Shown: in pieces, positions 33,183 through 45,050 of the stretch
Numbering within the stretch: position 1 is the stretch's first letter
Layout: each line of letters opens with the position of its first letter
Origin: Euborellia annulipes
Lineage: Eukaryota > Arthropoda > Insecta > Dermaptera > Anisolabididae
Direction of reading: 5' to 3'
NCBI GenBank assembly: GCA_023213315.1
Contig: JAKCPI010003067.1
Coordinates: forward strand, 62,001-126,000
DNA length: 64,000 bases
Program-made: the position numbers and the translations under genes
Notes under the pieces: generated by a model
Seen by the model: only the letters and a program-made list of their open reading frames with translations
What the model was told of the DNA's origin: nothing
Databases searched by the model: none

Positions 33183-33245
33183 TCGTCACGGCTTGTGACG
33201 TCATGGCTTGTAGCGCATGGCCTTTGACGTCACGGCTTGAAACGC
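33183..33245. repeat. Short tandem repeat with two CRE palindromes
   Basis: Four degenerate units of about 16 bases (TGACGTCACGGCTTG-like). Two contain a perfect TGACGTCA (33196-33203, 33225-33232). ATF/CREB binding is a possibility only. Confidence 0.5.
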
Positions 33246-34727
33246 AACATGCTGATAGAAATGCGAAAAAAAATTGAGGCCATCAAATAAAAGTTCCACT
33301 TTAAAAAAAAAGTATTTTTTAAAAAGATACTACTATAGTATATTTCACAGGGTTTCTATAGTATTGCTATTCTTTCGATAAAGCAGCTTTCAAATTCGTT
33401 TTTTTTCATACCCAGCCTAATCAAACTTGTTAAATGAACTTGCACATTTATAATAAAATTTTTTATATTTATTTTCAAGTAATTAATGAGCATTTCCTCT
33501 TTGTTTGTTTTAGTAAACAGTAGCCGGCATAAAATTTATATTTTTGAATGAATTTCCTTCGAGTGTTAACAGAGAGAGAAAGAAATATTAAATTCGCAAT
33601 TGTTTTGTTTGTGCTTCAATATTTTCTTTTTTTTTTAATAACAAAAGAGCATTAAGCTTGTAAAATATTTTAAATTATTATAATGAGCTTTTCATCGTTC
33701 TTGTGCTCTTTTAGGGCATTAAGTAAGAGGGCAAAATATTTTATTAACAAATCTTTCCATTTTCATCAACAGTCTATTTATACGTAAATGTCTTGCATAG
33801 GAGATCCCTCTGTTATTTACATTTTTGCCACTTTTTTTTTACTTTCTCTTACCCTATATATGAAATATATATTGGAATAATAATTTTCATCAATTTGAGA
33901 AAAGATTTTCGTTGAAATAGTTGGAGGTGTCTTAACTTCCTCTTCCAAAGATACTTCTTTTTCGATTTCGATATCTGAATCCTTATAGAATAACAAGTAT
34001 TAATAAATTTTTATTTATTTATTGGTTTCCCTTTCTATCCTTCGTTTCGAACTTTAAAATCATCGATGACTTCGAAAACAAATACACATTTTGTGAGTTA
34101 CCGTACCTACAATTGTTTTTGAATTTGCTATTGAATTTTTTTTTTAAAAGAATATTTAAAATTTGAATAAATTTTTCTTAATTTCCCTGGAACAAATAAA
34201 CATAAGATTTACTTTTCTCTCCAAAAGGATTACGGAGCACAATGTCTGGGATTAAAGAGATTAACAGAGATGCAAAATTTTTTTTTATAAGCTATTCATT
34301 CTTTCCATTTCTAAAGGAAAAAAATATTTTTGTGTAATTGATGAAATATACTCTATATTAGGCCGATTTACAAAAATTTTTGTAAATAGTCTATTTGAAT
34401 AAAAAAAAACAGAAATTACATTAGTTTAAAAATTACAATTAAAAATGTGTTTTGAATTTCCAAAGAATTTTAATTACAGATTATTTCTTTGAGCCACTCT
34501 TCAAAATTAATGTTTCAAAAAACATAGACTATTAATTTCATTAGGATGCCCACTTAGAATTAAATTCTCATAGGATCTTTAAAAGTGACCACTTAATATT
34601 TCGACTCTATAAATACTGTCTAAATAGCTTCCGATATCTAACAAACAAACAATTCAAATTGATTAAAAAGAAAAGAAATTAGATAATTTCTAAAAAAAAA
34701 AAAAAAAAAAAAAAAAATTGTCTATAT
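33246..34727. other. No gene recognised
   Basis: AT-rich; a family C 5'-end scrap (TTTTACTTTCTCTTACCCTA) lies at 33836-33860. Poly-A at 34693-34717. Confidence 0.45.
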
Positions 34728-34860
34728 ATTAGGTCTTGGAGCCCCTGGATCGCTTCCCGCCCCAACAGAGGAAAATTTATTTCAATTGAATTGGCTACCA
34801 ATCATTTGAAATAAATAGGAATGGGGTCGAAATTGATCTTGAAACAAATAAAAACAAAAA
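34728..34860 (+). mobile_element. SINE B, partial
   Basis: GGAGCCCCTGGATCGCTTCC (B-box side), TTTATTTCAATTGAATTGGC, GGGGTCGAAATTGATCTTGA. Head incomplete. Confidence 0.5.
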
Positions 34861-35537
34861 TCTATATACTAGCTGCGCCGATCGGTTGAGTTTTTCCAAA
34901 TAGGGCCTCACATATTTGATTCGAGCCCATTTATGGTAATGCAACTTTTAATTGTTTTAACATTTATATATTAATTGATTCCTAATTTTATGAATTTCTA
35001 AAGTCTTATAAAGATAAATCAATATGCTAAAATATTTTGTTAGTCTTTGGGCAACGAAACCGTATACAATAATGAATAACTTTTATCACAATGACAAGAA
35101 TTGACTCATGAATTCGCCTAAATAACCAGAGATCATCTATTCCCGTTTGTTTTATTACCTAATTAAATCATTCATATCTAATATGATTTCCATAATTCAG
35201 TGTTGGTCAAACAATAGATAATAAGTTTTGTTGTATTTTATATCAACAAAATCTGGCTTGAAAAATTATTTTTTTTTTCTAATTTCACATTAAATCACTT
35301 TTTTTTTTTGCTTGCAAAAATTTGCATAAAAATATTAATATATGAAAAGATATTTTTGTGATTATTTTTTTTACTACTATTTTGATAAATATTTTTTTTT
35401 TTTTATAAAAATAAAAAATTTCTCTCTTGCATATATTTACAAAAATAAAATTAATTTATTTAAAAAAAAAAAAGATAATAATTAGATTATATGATATGCA
35501 ATGGTCCAGTAATCCCAAGATGAAAATAAATAAATAC
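34861..35537. other. AT-rich, nothing recognised
   Basis: Homopolymer-rich A/T DNA without repeat family matches visible to me. Confidence 0.45.
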
Positions 35538-35550
35538 ATTTCATTTCGGT

Positions 35551-36204
35551 ACTAGTGTGGTGTCCGAGCCATGCTGGTGTGTTGGGTAATGAAATAGTGG
35601 ACTCTCTTGCTCGCGATGCGAGTGAGGATGGCCAGTTGTTAGAGGGGGTCTGCCGGTCTCTGATGTTGTCTCTCTAATAAAGAGGGACGGTATTGGGACA
35701 TGGCAGCAGCACTGGAATCGAACATCCGAGACGAGGGGTTCTCATCTTTACTCTGTAATGCCTCAAATTCCCTGTAAAACCTGGTTCAGGGACTGTCATC
35801 TTTATAGGAACTTGATATCATTAATTATCAGGTTGCGCTTAGGGCATGTTGCCACGCCCAGCCGCCTGTACCTTTTCAATCTAAGAGAACACCCTTATTG
35901 TGACTGTGATGGTAGGACAGTGGGAGACATGGATCATGTTTTCCTGGGCTGCCCGAAAAATAAAAGATCTGTTGATAAGTTATATGTATCACTTGGGAAT
36001 GAAGTCCTGTTTCCTGTAAAGATGACGGTCCTACAGTGTTTTAATCTACAGGGTGAGCTGGTAAGGATTAGGTCTGTTGTTACAAGATTTTTAGTTTCCT
36101 CTCATCTGTTTTTGTGACCGCTTTTTATTTTCTGTAAACCGGGAACTGGCCAAATGGTTTCTCTGCCGTGGCCGTGTAGGCGTGAAAATTAAAAAAAAAA
36201 AAAA
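35551..36204 (+). mobile_element. 5'-truncated I-group LINE
   Basis: Retains the C-terminal part of the polyprotein, a 3' UTR (GGGAACTGGCCAAATGGTTT) and poly-A. A perfect 13-bp duplication ATTTCATTTCGGT flanks it (35538-35550, 36205-36217). The combination of RNase H and a C-terminal zinc-knuckle-like motif fits I-group elements, which carry RNase H after the reverse transcriptase. 654 bp. Confidence 0.9.
35555..36117 (+). pseudogene. LINE ORF2 C-terminus: RNase H end plus Cys/His motif
   Basis: The first frame gives VWCPSHAGVLGNEIVDSLAR, the classic RNase H C-terminal WxPSHxGxxGNExxD motif including the last catalytic Asp region. A frameshift near 35655 then moves to the frame of 35758, where codons continue from SDVVSLIKRDGIGTWQQHW through to a stop at 36117. 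That part carries CDCDGRTVGDMDHVFLGCP, a CxC...HxxxxC motif typical of LINE C-termini. Reverse transcriptase and endonuclease are lost by truncation. Function in life: RNA-strand degradation and template binding during target-primed insertion. This copy is dead. Confidence 0.85.
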
Positions 36205-36464
36205 ATTTCATTTCGGTCGAATTAAGGAAATCAAATTTTTTTTTTTTGTTATTTCTAAAGTATTTTCATGATAAAAATAAATTACGTATATAACCACTAT
36301 GATTATTAATTGCCTATTTTTTACCTTAGGAAACAAAGTGACTTAAAATTAAACAATATAGTAATAGAAATTTAAATCTTTCAAATTCCGAATCTTGTTA
36401 AGCCCGCAATAATATAAGCCAGAAACATGAACTTCATTTTTAAGTGAACACTATATACTGGTAT

Positions 36465-36856
36465 CATAGGCGCCGGAACTGGGGGGGGGGGGCACAGGGT
36501 ACATTGCCCCCCCCCCGGCATCCTACAGGGGGGGGCAGAGGGGGGCAAAATTTCTTCTTTTATTTCATTTATTATTAAAAATGACATATTTTTACTTTTG
36601 AAAAATAAAATCTTCTAAATTAAAAGAGTAAGAAATTCATTTTTTTCCAAATTTTTCCAAAAAATTTTTGATAAAATCACTACCAAATTTTTTAAAATTT
36701 TAATTTTATTAAAATTGTGATCTTTATTTAAAATTTTTAAAGTTTTATAGTAGATTTGTTTTTGTTTTATACTACTTTGAGACATATTAGAATTATTTTA
36801 ATTTTCTAAAAAAAATATTTTTGCCCCCCTGATTCAAATTCGTTCCGGCGCCCCTG
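36465..36856. mobile_element. hAT-type element with GC-rich ends
   Basis: Ends CATAGGCGCCGGAACTGG and (reverse complement) CAGGGGCGCCGGAACGAAT, with a perfect 8-bp duplication ACTGGTAT at 36457-36464 and 36857-36864. Long G- and C-runs next to the left end. 392 bp, non-coding. Confidence 0.88.
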
Positions 36857-36864
36857 ACTGGTAT

Positions 36865-38282
36865 TAACTTCTCTCTTTCTTTTTTTTAAATTTATTACTG
36901 CAACTATTAAAATTTTCTATGCTTTTAATTACTTTTCTTATACCAGAAGTTATAAACATGTTCGTTTTGACCTCTAAAGTATATATTTTAAAAGGTAGTG
37001 AATAATAAAAGTTCATTTACTTTTTTGGATCGATTTTTTAACAAGTAATTTGAATGACCTTAATCAGTAATTTTTTTTCTCTCTTTTTAAAACGCTTACC
37101 GTCTGTTACACCCCTGATCTACTTTTCCTTTCCTTTAATTATAATAGATTAGTAAATGCAATTATTTCTTTTGAAGCAACGACGAGTCTATTTTATATAA
37201 TTTATATTATTTCTTAATAATATATACGATTGCATTAATTTTAAAGCTATTCTTTTTTTTTTAAAGAACCTTTGGAAGTATATAAAAAAAGTTTGAAATC
37301 TCTCTTCTACTTTTAATTTAAATTTAAAATTTATATCCTTTTTTTCTGTTTCTGCATATGGGCCTACGTATTTATATATAAATAAAATTACATAATAAGC
37401 TTTGTATTAAAATAATTTGATGGCTTCACATTCATAACCTGTTTTAATTTAAGTACCTTTAATACTTCCGTCTGCTTTTATGTCCAGGGTAAAAAAAAAA
37501 AATAAATAAATAAAACAAAAAAACAGCTCGAAAGATTTAACGATTTCTCCCGAGTGGTAATTTGAAAGATTTAAATTTCTATTATTATTTAATGATTTTA
37601 AGTGCTTTTCTTTTCTACGATATGTAAATAAAATATACGTAAAAAGGATTTTTTTCTTATTATTATTATTATTATTAAATATATCAAGCTCGGATCGTCT
37701 GAATGAATCACATTTTGGATATTAAACTTAATAACTGAACTTGGATCAGAAGAATAGAAAATTTTTCAATAAAACTATTTTATTTTTAATAATTTCAATA
37801 ATAGATTTCGAGATTTAATATCTTCAGTAATTTATATATATAATTAGATTATATTTTAGACTATATCAGTATAACTAATAAATTGGCTTTGATATGTCAC
37901 AAGGAGAGATAGAAGGCAATCCGTTCCAAAGGGTAATTCTGGATTTTTAAAATTTTTCTGAGTCTTTCCATTTCGGGAATTTGGAACTCTAGTATTTTTC
38001 TTGAACTCTGCACAACAAAAGTGCAAAATCGGCTAAATAGTCAAAATATAAAAAAGAGTGAAAATTTCATTTCGAAATTTCAACGGGAAATTGGTCAAAC
38101 AGAGCATCACAGATAGACGGACATTTATATACTATATATAATATATAACTAGGTAGAGCCTTGTTTGTAAAGGATGGAATTTTTTCAATCAATGCTCAAA
38201 TAGACTGTTCATTAGCCAGTCAATATATCGTTTAAGATAGCAAGTTTGTGAGATATGTTTGTGCTTAAGATTGGGCAAAATT
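36865..38282. other. No gene recognised
   Basis: AT-rich; (TTA)n near 37650-37675. A PLE or other repeat was not identified. Confidence 0.45.
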
Positions 38283-38370
38283 GCACTCCCTGGAGTCGAA
38301 CCAGGACCTCCACGCTTTCGCGGCGGATGGACTAATTATTTATCCTCCCTCCCCTTGACTGAGGGAGACA
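38283..38370 (-). mobile_element. tRNA-like sequence, probable SINE head
   Basis: Minus strand: CAGTCAAGGGGAGGGAGGAT (A side), GTCCTGGTTCGACTCCAGGG (B box with its stem). Resembles the segment at 12838-12962. The cloverleaf is incomplete. Confidence 0.5.
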
Positions 38371-38397
38371 CATGTCAATATTGACAATCTCATAAAG

Positions 38398-38575
38398 CAT
38401 TAAGTTGTGGATCCCAGGCAATCTAGTGTATTTATTTAAATAATTTTAATACCAAATTATATAAACAAATGAGCCTGGACCCATTAGGCCTATATATATA
38501 TATAAATGTATTAATATAATAAGAATCGTCTAACAAGTTCTATATGGCTTAGGAAGCTGAAGACTAAAAAAAATT
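38398..38575 (+). mobile_element. SINE A, old degenerate copy
   Basis: GTGGATCCCAGGCAATCTAG, AATACCAAATTATATAAACA, GAGCCTGGACCC and CTATATGGCTTAGG follow the SINE A order with many substitutions. Confidence 0.6.
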
Positions 38576-40229
38576 ATTTTTATCTAAGCTGTACCAATTC
38601 AAAAGAATTAATAAGCTATCGATCACAGAAATCTTTTGAATCACGTTTTCAGTTCTGAATAGATTCTATGTCTTGCACAAACATGCTTGTAAAGGTCACG
38701 CACTCCTCAAGAATTTCGTATTAAAGTATGAATATGAAAATAATTATTACCATTCTCTGGTTGATTATATTTATTCATCCTTTAATTCAAAGATTTTTTT
38801 CTTGAGGGGGAGGGGGGAGGTTAATTTTAATACTAACAATCAATCTTAAAGCTTCTTTATTTTATATTAGATTTTTTTAAAGCCTAAACTAAAATTTTAA
38901 TCAAACACACACTCAAGCTAAGGAAATTTATACTTATAATCAGTTTCAATTCAACAATTTAGTTATTTTAAATCTGATAATATTTTTTTATCCTTTGTTT
39001 CAGGTGAGTTTTCTTCTTGCTACTGTAAAGAATTTCACTCCTCACAAAAAAGTATGTATTTTAAATAATCATGAAAATTGTTGGCTATGTGTTTTATATT
39101 ATGTATTTTATTAATCTGAAGAGTCGCTCCTAAAGTACAGTAAAATATCACATCGAAAACCAGCTAATAGAACGTTTGGAATTTAATAAAAAAAAGAATA
39201 TCCTCCGATACAAATAAAATTTAATTAATTTCTTTTGATTGAAATTGAATTTATTTACAAAAGACAAATTATACTGTTTTTTTTTTAATCTAATTTTGGT
39301 CAAACTAAATTTATATTAAAACAGATAGGTTTCAGGTGAATAGTTGATAGACATAGAAACAAGTGGGTAGATAGATATACCACATCAATTTAATGAGGCA
39401 AAGGAAATATTTTGATTAACTAGAATTGTTTTTGATTTAATAGCAATCATTTGATATTAAAACTGATAATGAAAAAAAATTAAATAACCTTCCGAAATAA
39501 TCATTATAATAGTCATTATAAAACTTAATTTTTATTATAACTCACGATATTCAACAAACACGATTTAAAAAAAAGACTATTGAAAAAATTCCAAGATTGA
39601 TAAAAAGCTTATTGATCCATTTCAGGATTGCTGTAATCCGATTTAGATTCATATCAAAAGAAGTATTGAAATTGCTCAAATGAAAACACTGTTATGATCC
39701 TATGACTTGACTTTTAAATTGCATTCAAGACTTTGGAAATAGTTTATATAGCTCTGATAAAAAGAGATTCAAAGACCTATATAACCAAAAGGTATCTCGA
39801 AAAGAAACGAGAATAATAAGAGAATTTAATTCACTTTTTTCCTATGGAAAAAAGCATAAGACAATCATTTAATGAACAGGAAATTTGATAGATGAAACAT
39901 CCAAGATCTAATTACTTATTTAGGAATCATTCAAATATTACTTAAGCAATATTTGACTCTCCCGCTTTCTCAGTAGTAGTAAGCAAATAATTATCCTTCC
40001 TCCTCAGTCCTTGATCCTTAAAAAAAAACACAATAAATTTTAAGCACTCACGTAAGCGTCCGGTTTTGTGCAGGATCTTTTAAAAATGCTTATAAAGCGT
40101 TTTAACTGTATTACTTATATACGGTATATTTAAAGGTTAAAATATACAAATAAAACATTTTGTTTTAAGATAAATATTTATTAATTATCATATATATATA
40201 AATTATAAATATATCAATAGTCTACCTAG
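38576..40229. other. No gene recognised
   Basis: AT-rich and free of recognised repeats. Among the less repeat-laden stretches of the window. Confidence 0.45.
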
Positions 40230-40237
40230 ATCTAATA

Positions 40238-40510
40238 CAGTTTCCCAACCTTTTGAAGATCACGGCTCCCCAATGGTGCGTTGAGAATAACATTACACAC
40301 TAGGGGCACCTTTCCTTGAATTTAAAAAAAAATTAAGTTTTATATGTAAATTTATTGAAATATAATAAGTAAGCACCGTAACATAAAATAGTAGACTACT
40401 AGAGTCACTGAGTAAAAATACATCAATAGTTTTGTCAGCTTAATTAAAGGGTAATTTTTTTTTGGTTTATCTCAATGGGGGTGCAGGGGCACACCGGTTG
40501 GGAACCACTG
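40238..40510. mobile_element. hAT-type element (CAGTGGTTCCC ends)
   Basis: Ends CAGTTTCCCAACCTTTTGAA and (reverse complement) CAGTGGTTCCCAACCGGTGT, with perfect 8-bp duplication ATCTAATA (40230-40237, 40511-40518). Same family as 50887-51220 in the opposite orientation. Non-coding. Confidence 0.9.
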
Positions 40511-40518
40511 ATCTAATA

Positions 40519-40610
40519 TATATTTTTCGACACTGGTGTGTCATTTTTCGAAGAGATTTCTCAACTTCTGAAGAAACATCGGTGTCGAAATACGTATAAA
40601 GTCTTAATTT
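40519..40610. mobile_element. Inverted pair of PLE-like 3' ends, short
   Basis: Right arm CTGAAGAAACATCGGTGTCG AAATACG; left arm (minus) CGAAAAATGACACACCAGTG TCGAAAAATA. Arms of about 33 bases face outward, separated by about 10. A hAT element has inserted just beyond the left arm. Confidence 0.5.
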
Positions 40611-40727
40611 ATAATCAATAAATAACTTGAAATAAATAACCTTACAAACAGACAGAAATAAGCTTACAGACGAAATTTTAAATATTATATTTTTATTAAT
40701 AAATAAGAAATTATATATGATATTTAA

Positions 40728-40805
40728 ACTTCGTGCACGAAAGCACCTCGGGTAAATAAACGGGGATCCCGATAGGAATTTCAAAATAATAATATAATAT
40801 TTAAG
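40728..40805 (+). mobile_element. 3' tail of the 49.6-kb retroelement family
   Basis: GTGCACGAAAGCACCTCGGG TAAATAAACGGGGATCCCGA, then AATAATAATATAATA, matches 49911-49966. Only the end remains. Confidence 0.7.
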
Positions 40806-40848
40806 ATATTATACATATCGCGTACGTGAGCCGCGAAATTATATTTTT

Positions 40849-40925
40849 AAAGGTCTTATTCATCATCTGAGACCATTTAGATCTCATCTCTCTTTGCCAA
40901 TATGATTTAGAAAAATCGTAGCTCT
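40849..40925 (-). mobile_element. SINE B fragment, core side
   Basis: AAAGGTCTTATTCATCATCT GAGACCATTTAGATCTC matches the minus-strand SINE B core. Head absent. Confidence 0.5.
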
Positions 40926-41192
40926 TGGGATCATAAATGTTTTCATTATATTTTAATATATTAAAAAAAAAAAAAAAAAAACATTAATGGCCTCAGAAAA
41001 AATATAAGTAGGCATCGGATTTGACATCTCTGAATTAGTTTAGTGTTTGTAGAGAGAAATATTTCTGTATTAGTGAAACAATTGGCTAGGTAGGCATTAG
41101 GGTTTGGAAAAACCGGAAAATTTCGAAAACCGGTTTTTCGGTTTTTTACAAAGTGGAAAACCGGTAAACCGGTTTTAAACCGTTTTTTTTTC

Positions 41193-41313
41193 AACATCTT
41201 AAACGATAACTGTTATTAATGAATATATCTTTTGGGGGTCGAGGCATTCTTATTTAAGCCATTTGGTATCAAATGGCTTAAATAAAATAGGACTGACTGC
41301 GATCCGAACCCAA
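41193..41313 (-). mobile_element. SINE A fragment inside the hAT
   Basis: AACGATAACTGTTATTAATG, GGGGGTCGAGGCATTC, hairpin TTTAAGCCATTTGG/CAAATGGCTTAAA, GATCCGAACCC. Tail and part of head missing. Confidence 0.7.
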
Positions 41314-41458
41314 GAAAATTATTATTACTAGTATTCCAATCCAGTGCCTGCTTGAGGATTTGTTTACATTCATAGAATACAAAAAATACATAAATATTTC
41401 TCCATACATTTCCTATGGGACAAAACGTAACTTTAGGAATTAATAACTCAAAAAATTG

Positions 41459-41668
41459 CCCCCGGGCTTGGCGAAGTAGGTAACGTGTCTACCTCCTATA
41501 CCAAACGTCACGAGTTCGGATGATTTTATTTAAGCCATTTGGATACCAAATGTTTTAAATAGAAATGCCTGGACCCCCAAAAGATATTATCATATATAAC
41601 AGTTTTCGTAGTCTTATATGGCCTAACTTGCCAAAAAGACTGTGAATGTGTGTGTGAGTGTGAATGTT
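41459..41668 (+). mobile_element. SINE A inside the hAT
   Basis: CCCCCGGGCTTGGCGAAGTA head, shortened B box (GTCACGAGTTCGGATG), hairpin, core TTATATGGCCTAACTTGCC, tail. 9-bp duplication AAAAAATTG at 41450-41458 and 41669-41677. Confidence 0.85.
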
Positions 41669-41821
41669 AAAAAATTGTAGGAATTTCGGGACCCGAAATC
41701 TCCATAACGTCCACTATAGGATTACAAAATTTTCTCATTCCAACGGAAAGTTGGTCAAACAGAGCAAGACAGACGGACGGGTGGACAGACAGACACTCCG
41801 CTATTATTATATATAGATTAT

Positions 41822-41970
41822 TTAAGTATTGGGAAATTCGGCATCTGAGGCCATTTAGACCCTATACCTATTTATTTCAAATGATTGATAACCAATTCAA
41901 AAGAAATAAATTTTTCTCGCTTGGGACTGGAAGGGAACTAATGTCTTCTCTCTGAGCCATGGGTCACGGG
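41822..41970 (-). mobile_element. SINE B inside the hAT
   Basis: GGCATCTGAGGCCATTTAGA, TATTTATTTCAAATGATTG, TCTCGCTTGGGACTGG and GAGCCATGGGTCACGGG: core to head on the minus strand. Confidence 0.7.
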
Positions 41971-42329
41971 CTAATTTATAATTTGAATACAAGTATTACT
42001 GAAAAAAATATTTAAAAAGAAAAACCGATTTCGGTTTTTCGGGAAAATCTCGGTTTTTCGGTTTTTGAAAATTAGCCAAAAAACCGGTATACCGGTTTCG
42101 GTTTTCACCGGTGTCCAAACCCTAGTAGGCATCAAGGGAAGAATCTTCTTTTCCAACGTATCTGTGTTTTTACTTGTTTATTGTTTTAAATTAAAATAGC
42201 GTGTAATTGTATGCTAAGGTATGAATGACAGACCCTCATTCTTAATGTATTGTTTTGCTATAATATTTTTTCGATAACCATATAGTTCGTCACTGTAACT
42301 AAATATTTTTATTTATTTATTGAATAGTC

Positions 42330-42405
42330 TTTTTTTAATTTCTTTAAGGCTCTTTCGGCATTCAGTCTATTTATTTCAATTGATTGGCAGTCAATTCGTA
42401 TTGAA
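42330..42405 (-). mobile_element. SINE B fragment
   Basis: AAGGCTCTTTCGGCATTCAG and TATTTATTTCAATTGATTGG; core only. Confidence 0.5.
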
Positions 42406-43425
42406 TAGTTTAGATGTTATCAAAACCTTAAATTGTTATATTGTTGTTTAATGTAATTAGACGAATCCCTATATTAAAATTCATTTTCTTTATTTATGAA
42501 GTTAATTTAATTAAAAAAACTCAATAGGTTCATTAAAAATGTTTATTAAAAAAAATTTTTTAACCCCCAAACTTAATGAGATTTATACATTATGTTATGA
42601 GCATTTCGTAATTATTATAGAAGAAAATTTTTGTTTTTACAGGTATGAACGCATTTTTTTTAACTAATTAGTTTAAACTTTTTATATAAAATTTTATTAC
42701 TTATTCAACTCGAGATATTCCCATCCGCATAATATTTGCTGAGAATCTGCAAATATTTCTAGATTTAATTTTTAATAACTTTTGTTTCAAAGGTAATTTA
42801 ATTTCACGAATACAAAAAAAAAATGGAATTTTTACATAATTAAAAATTTACTATTTTTTTTATTAGGAAATATTTTTTATATTTATTTTCATTTTCATGA
42901 AAATATTGTAAAAAATAGAACATATTTATTCATCAATGAATTATTGATACATCGTGAACTGAGTTATCTTTGAATAGAAATTTATTTAAAAATTTTTTTA
43001 TACAATTGCAAGATTTAATTGCTTATTGTCTATATAAATCTTTTATTTATTATGTAATGAGGTAAAAGAAAGTAAACATCACCTTCTTTCTTATTTCACT
43101 CAACAGTAAAAAAAAAGACTCTCTCTCACCTCTCCTTTCTCCGTCTACCCAAAATTCACTTCATAAATTTTTTTCTTTGAGGTTAGATATTTTAAAATAG
43201 GTTAATTAAATTCATCTAGAGATTATATAATTTATTATAAGAATATGCAAGAGCCTCTTTTATGAAAAAAGTAATTTGTTATTTCACTACTTTGAGTTCA
43301 AAATTTCAGCATTTCTTAATGCGATACTCTTTCAAATTTTCTTTGAAGTCATATTAGAGACAATAAGCTACATATTCATGCTTAAATAATATTAAAATAA
43401 AATTGATTTGTAACACCTGGGAGAC
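42406..43425. other. AT-rich, nothing recognised
   Basis: No repeat or coding signal beyond composition; a TCTC-rich patch near 43120. Confidence 0.45.
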
Positions 43426-43485
43426 CTGAAGAAGGCATACTTTCGAAACGCTGTTCTCGAAAGAATAAAATAAAAAACATTTTTT
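43426..43485 (+). mobile_element. PLE-like 3' end, single
   Basis: CTGAAGAAGGCATACTTTCG AAACG, then AGAATAAAATAAAAAACA: same order as other PLE ends (hairpin, GAAACG, AATAAAA). Confidence 0.5.
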
Positions 43486-44458
43486 TCAAAAAAAACCTCA
43501 TTTCTCTTTCATTTCAAAATTAGAAAAATTAAAGTCTTCTTAATTACATGATTTATTTTTTTATTGACATTTTTTAATCATTGGAGGTGTAAGAGAAAGC
43601 AATTTCGAGTCGTATGCCGTATCCTAAAATAAGATACTATATTGGTCGGCCAATTATTTTTCGATTCGATCATACCTGAATTTTTAGTTGTTGTTCCAGT
43701 AATAAATGGACAATTTTTTTAAATTTATTTACGCCTTCCATGTAGATGTACTATTTGACCCAAAAAACAAAAAAATGCACAAAGGAATTTTCTTACCCAA
43801 GGAAACTTTATAAAAGTTTCCAATAAATAAATAAATAGTTTATTGAACCATTTTAGATATACAAAAGATAAACAGAATTTGATAAAACTTCGGCTTTGAG
43901 CCTTTGCTCCCAATCCGACAAGTAGGTACTTTTCTCCGCCATACTGCTCTCGGTAGGCAGTTCATAAATTTTTCAGTTTTGAGGAAAAAAATTTAATAAA
44001 ATTTAAAAAAACCTCAGCATACAAAAACAAGATAAAAAAAATGACAATAAATACTTTAGATTTTTATTATTAATTATTTCATTTATAAATTAATACTTTT
44101 TTTTATTTATAGCTATTTTAGCTTGTTTTTGTTACCAAAATGACGCAAATAAAGAGACTTTTTGGTCTATCAGGGGAAGAGTAAGATTAGAGTTTTTTTT
44201 TAATTGGAAAAGTTTTATCTCGACCTATTCATTAAACATACAAAACAGATTTAAAAATAAAAAATTGCAAATGTTAATCAAAGGTGTTGCTTGTCATTGA
44301 ATTGAGACACTTACTCATACTACTCACATAAATAATCTTAGGAACAATAGGAAAAAAAAAACATGTAAATTACAAAACCTATCATTTCCCTTATATTTGT
44401 CAAAATAAATAAAAAAACAATTTGTGAAACATTTGAATAATTTGTCAAATTAATTTTT
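43486..44458. other. No gene recognised
   Basis: AT-rich; short minus frame 43725-43913 lacks a domain. Confidence 0.45.
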
Positions 44459-45050
44459 AAAAAAATCTGGTGTGACTGGTCGCACAGCATACAACTTTCT
44501 CTTACCTTCGGTAATCGAAAGTTATGTTCTGTGCTTGTCACAACAGATTTTTTTGTGTCGGCATATATTTAGTTTCCAACAGTACGGTACATTCGAATTG
44601 CAAGATGTAGTATGGGAAAATATTTATATTTTGCAACCATTTCTCCTATCTTTTCTATTGAAGTACAAGAGTAAAGTGGTCTTCAGAAGATTTCAATGGC
44701 AAAATGAGAATAGATTTATTTATTTTAAAGAGCATCTAAAAAATAATTGATTTTTGAATTTGAATCAAAATCGTTGGAGCGAATTTTGAGAAAATCGAAA
44801 AAAACTGAAAAACTGCATCAGTAAAGTACTAGTACTCTTTGGTCGATTTTGATTAAAAGCTCATTTTCACGCTCTAGTAGGGGTATCCTAACTTAAATAT
44901 AAAATTTCAACCTCCTAGCTCAATTCCTTCATGCTTTAAATTGAACACAGACAGACAGACTCACACATAGACAGACAGACTATATCGCTAAAACCACTAT
45001 TTTGAATTCAGAGAACCTCAAAACGTGTATATCCATCAAAATCTCGACAC
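44459..45050 (-). mobile_element. Family C element, nearly full length
   Basis: Starts with the terminal palindrome (44461-44552) and runs in reverse through CGATTTTGATTAAAAGCTC, AATTCCTTCATGCTTTAAAT, ACAGACAGACAG and TCCATCAAAATCTCGACA; the last ~90 bases of the 5' end are missing. Short plus/minus frames in it are incidental. Confidence 0.85.

Larger units (their letters stand above)
41098..42124. mobile_element. hAT-type element built of AACCGG repeats
   Basis: Ends TAGGGTTTGGAAAAACCGG and (reverse complement) TAGGGTTTGGACACCGGTG; perfect 8-bp duplication GTAGGCAT at 41090-41097 and 42125-42132. Subterminal regions consist of AACCGGTTTTTCGGTTTT-type repeats. About half its 1027 bp is later SINE insertions. 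No transposase. Confidence 0.9.
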
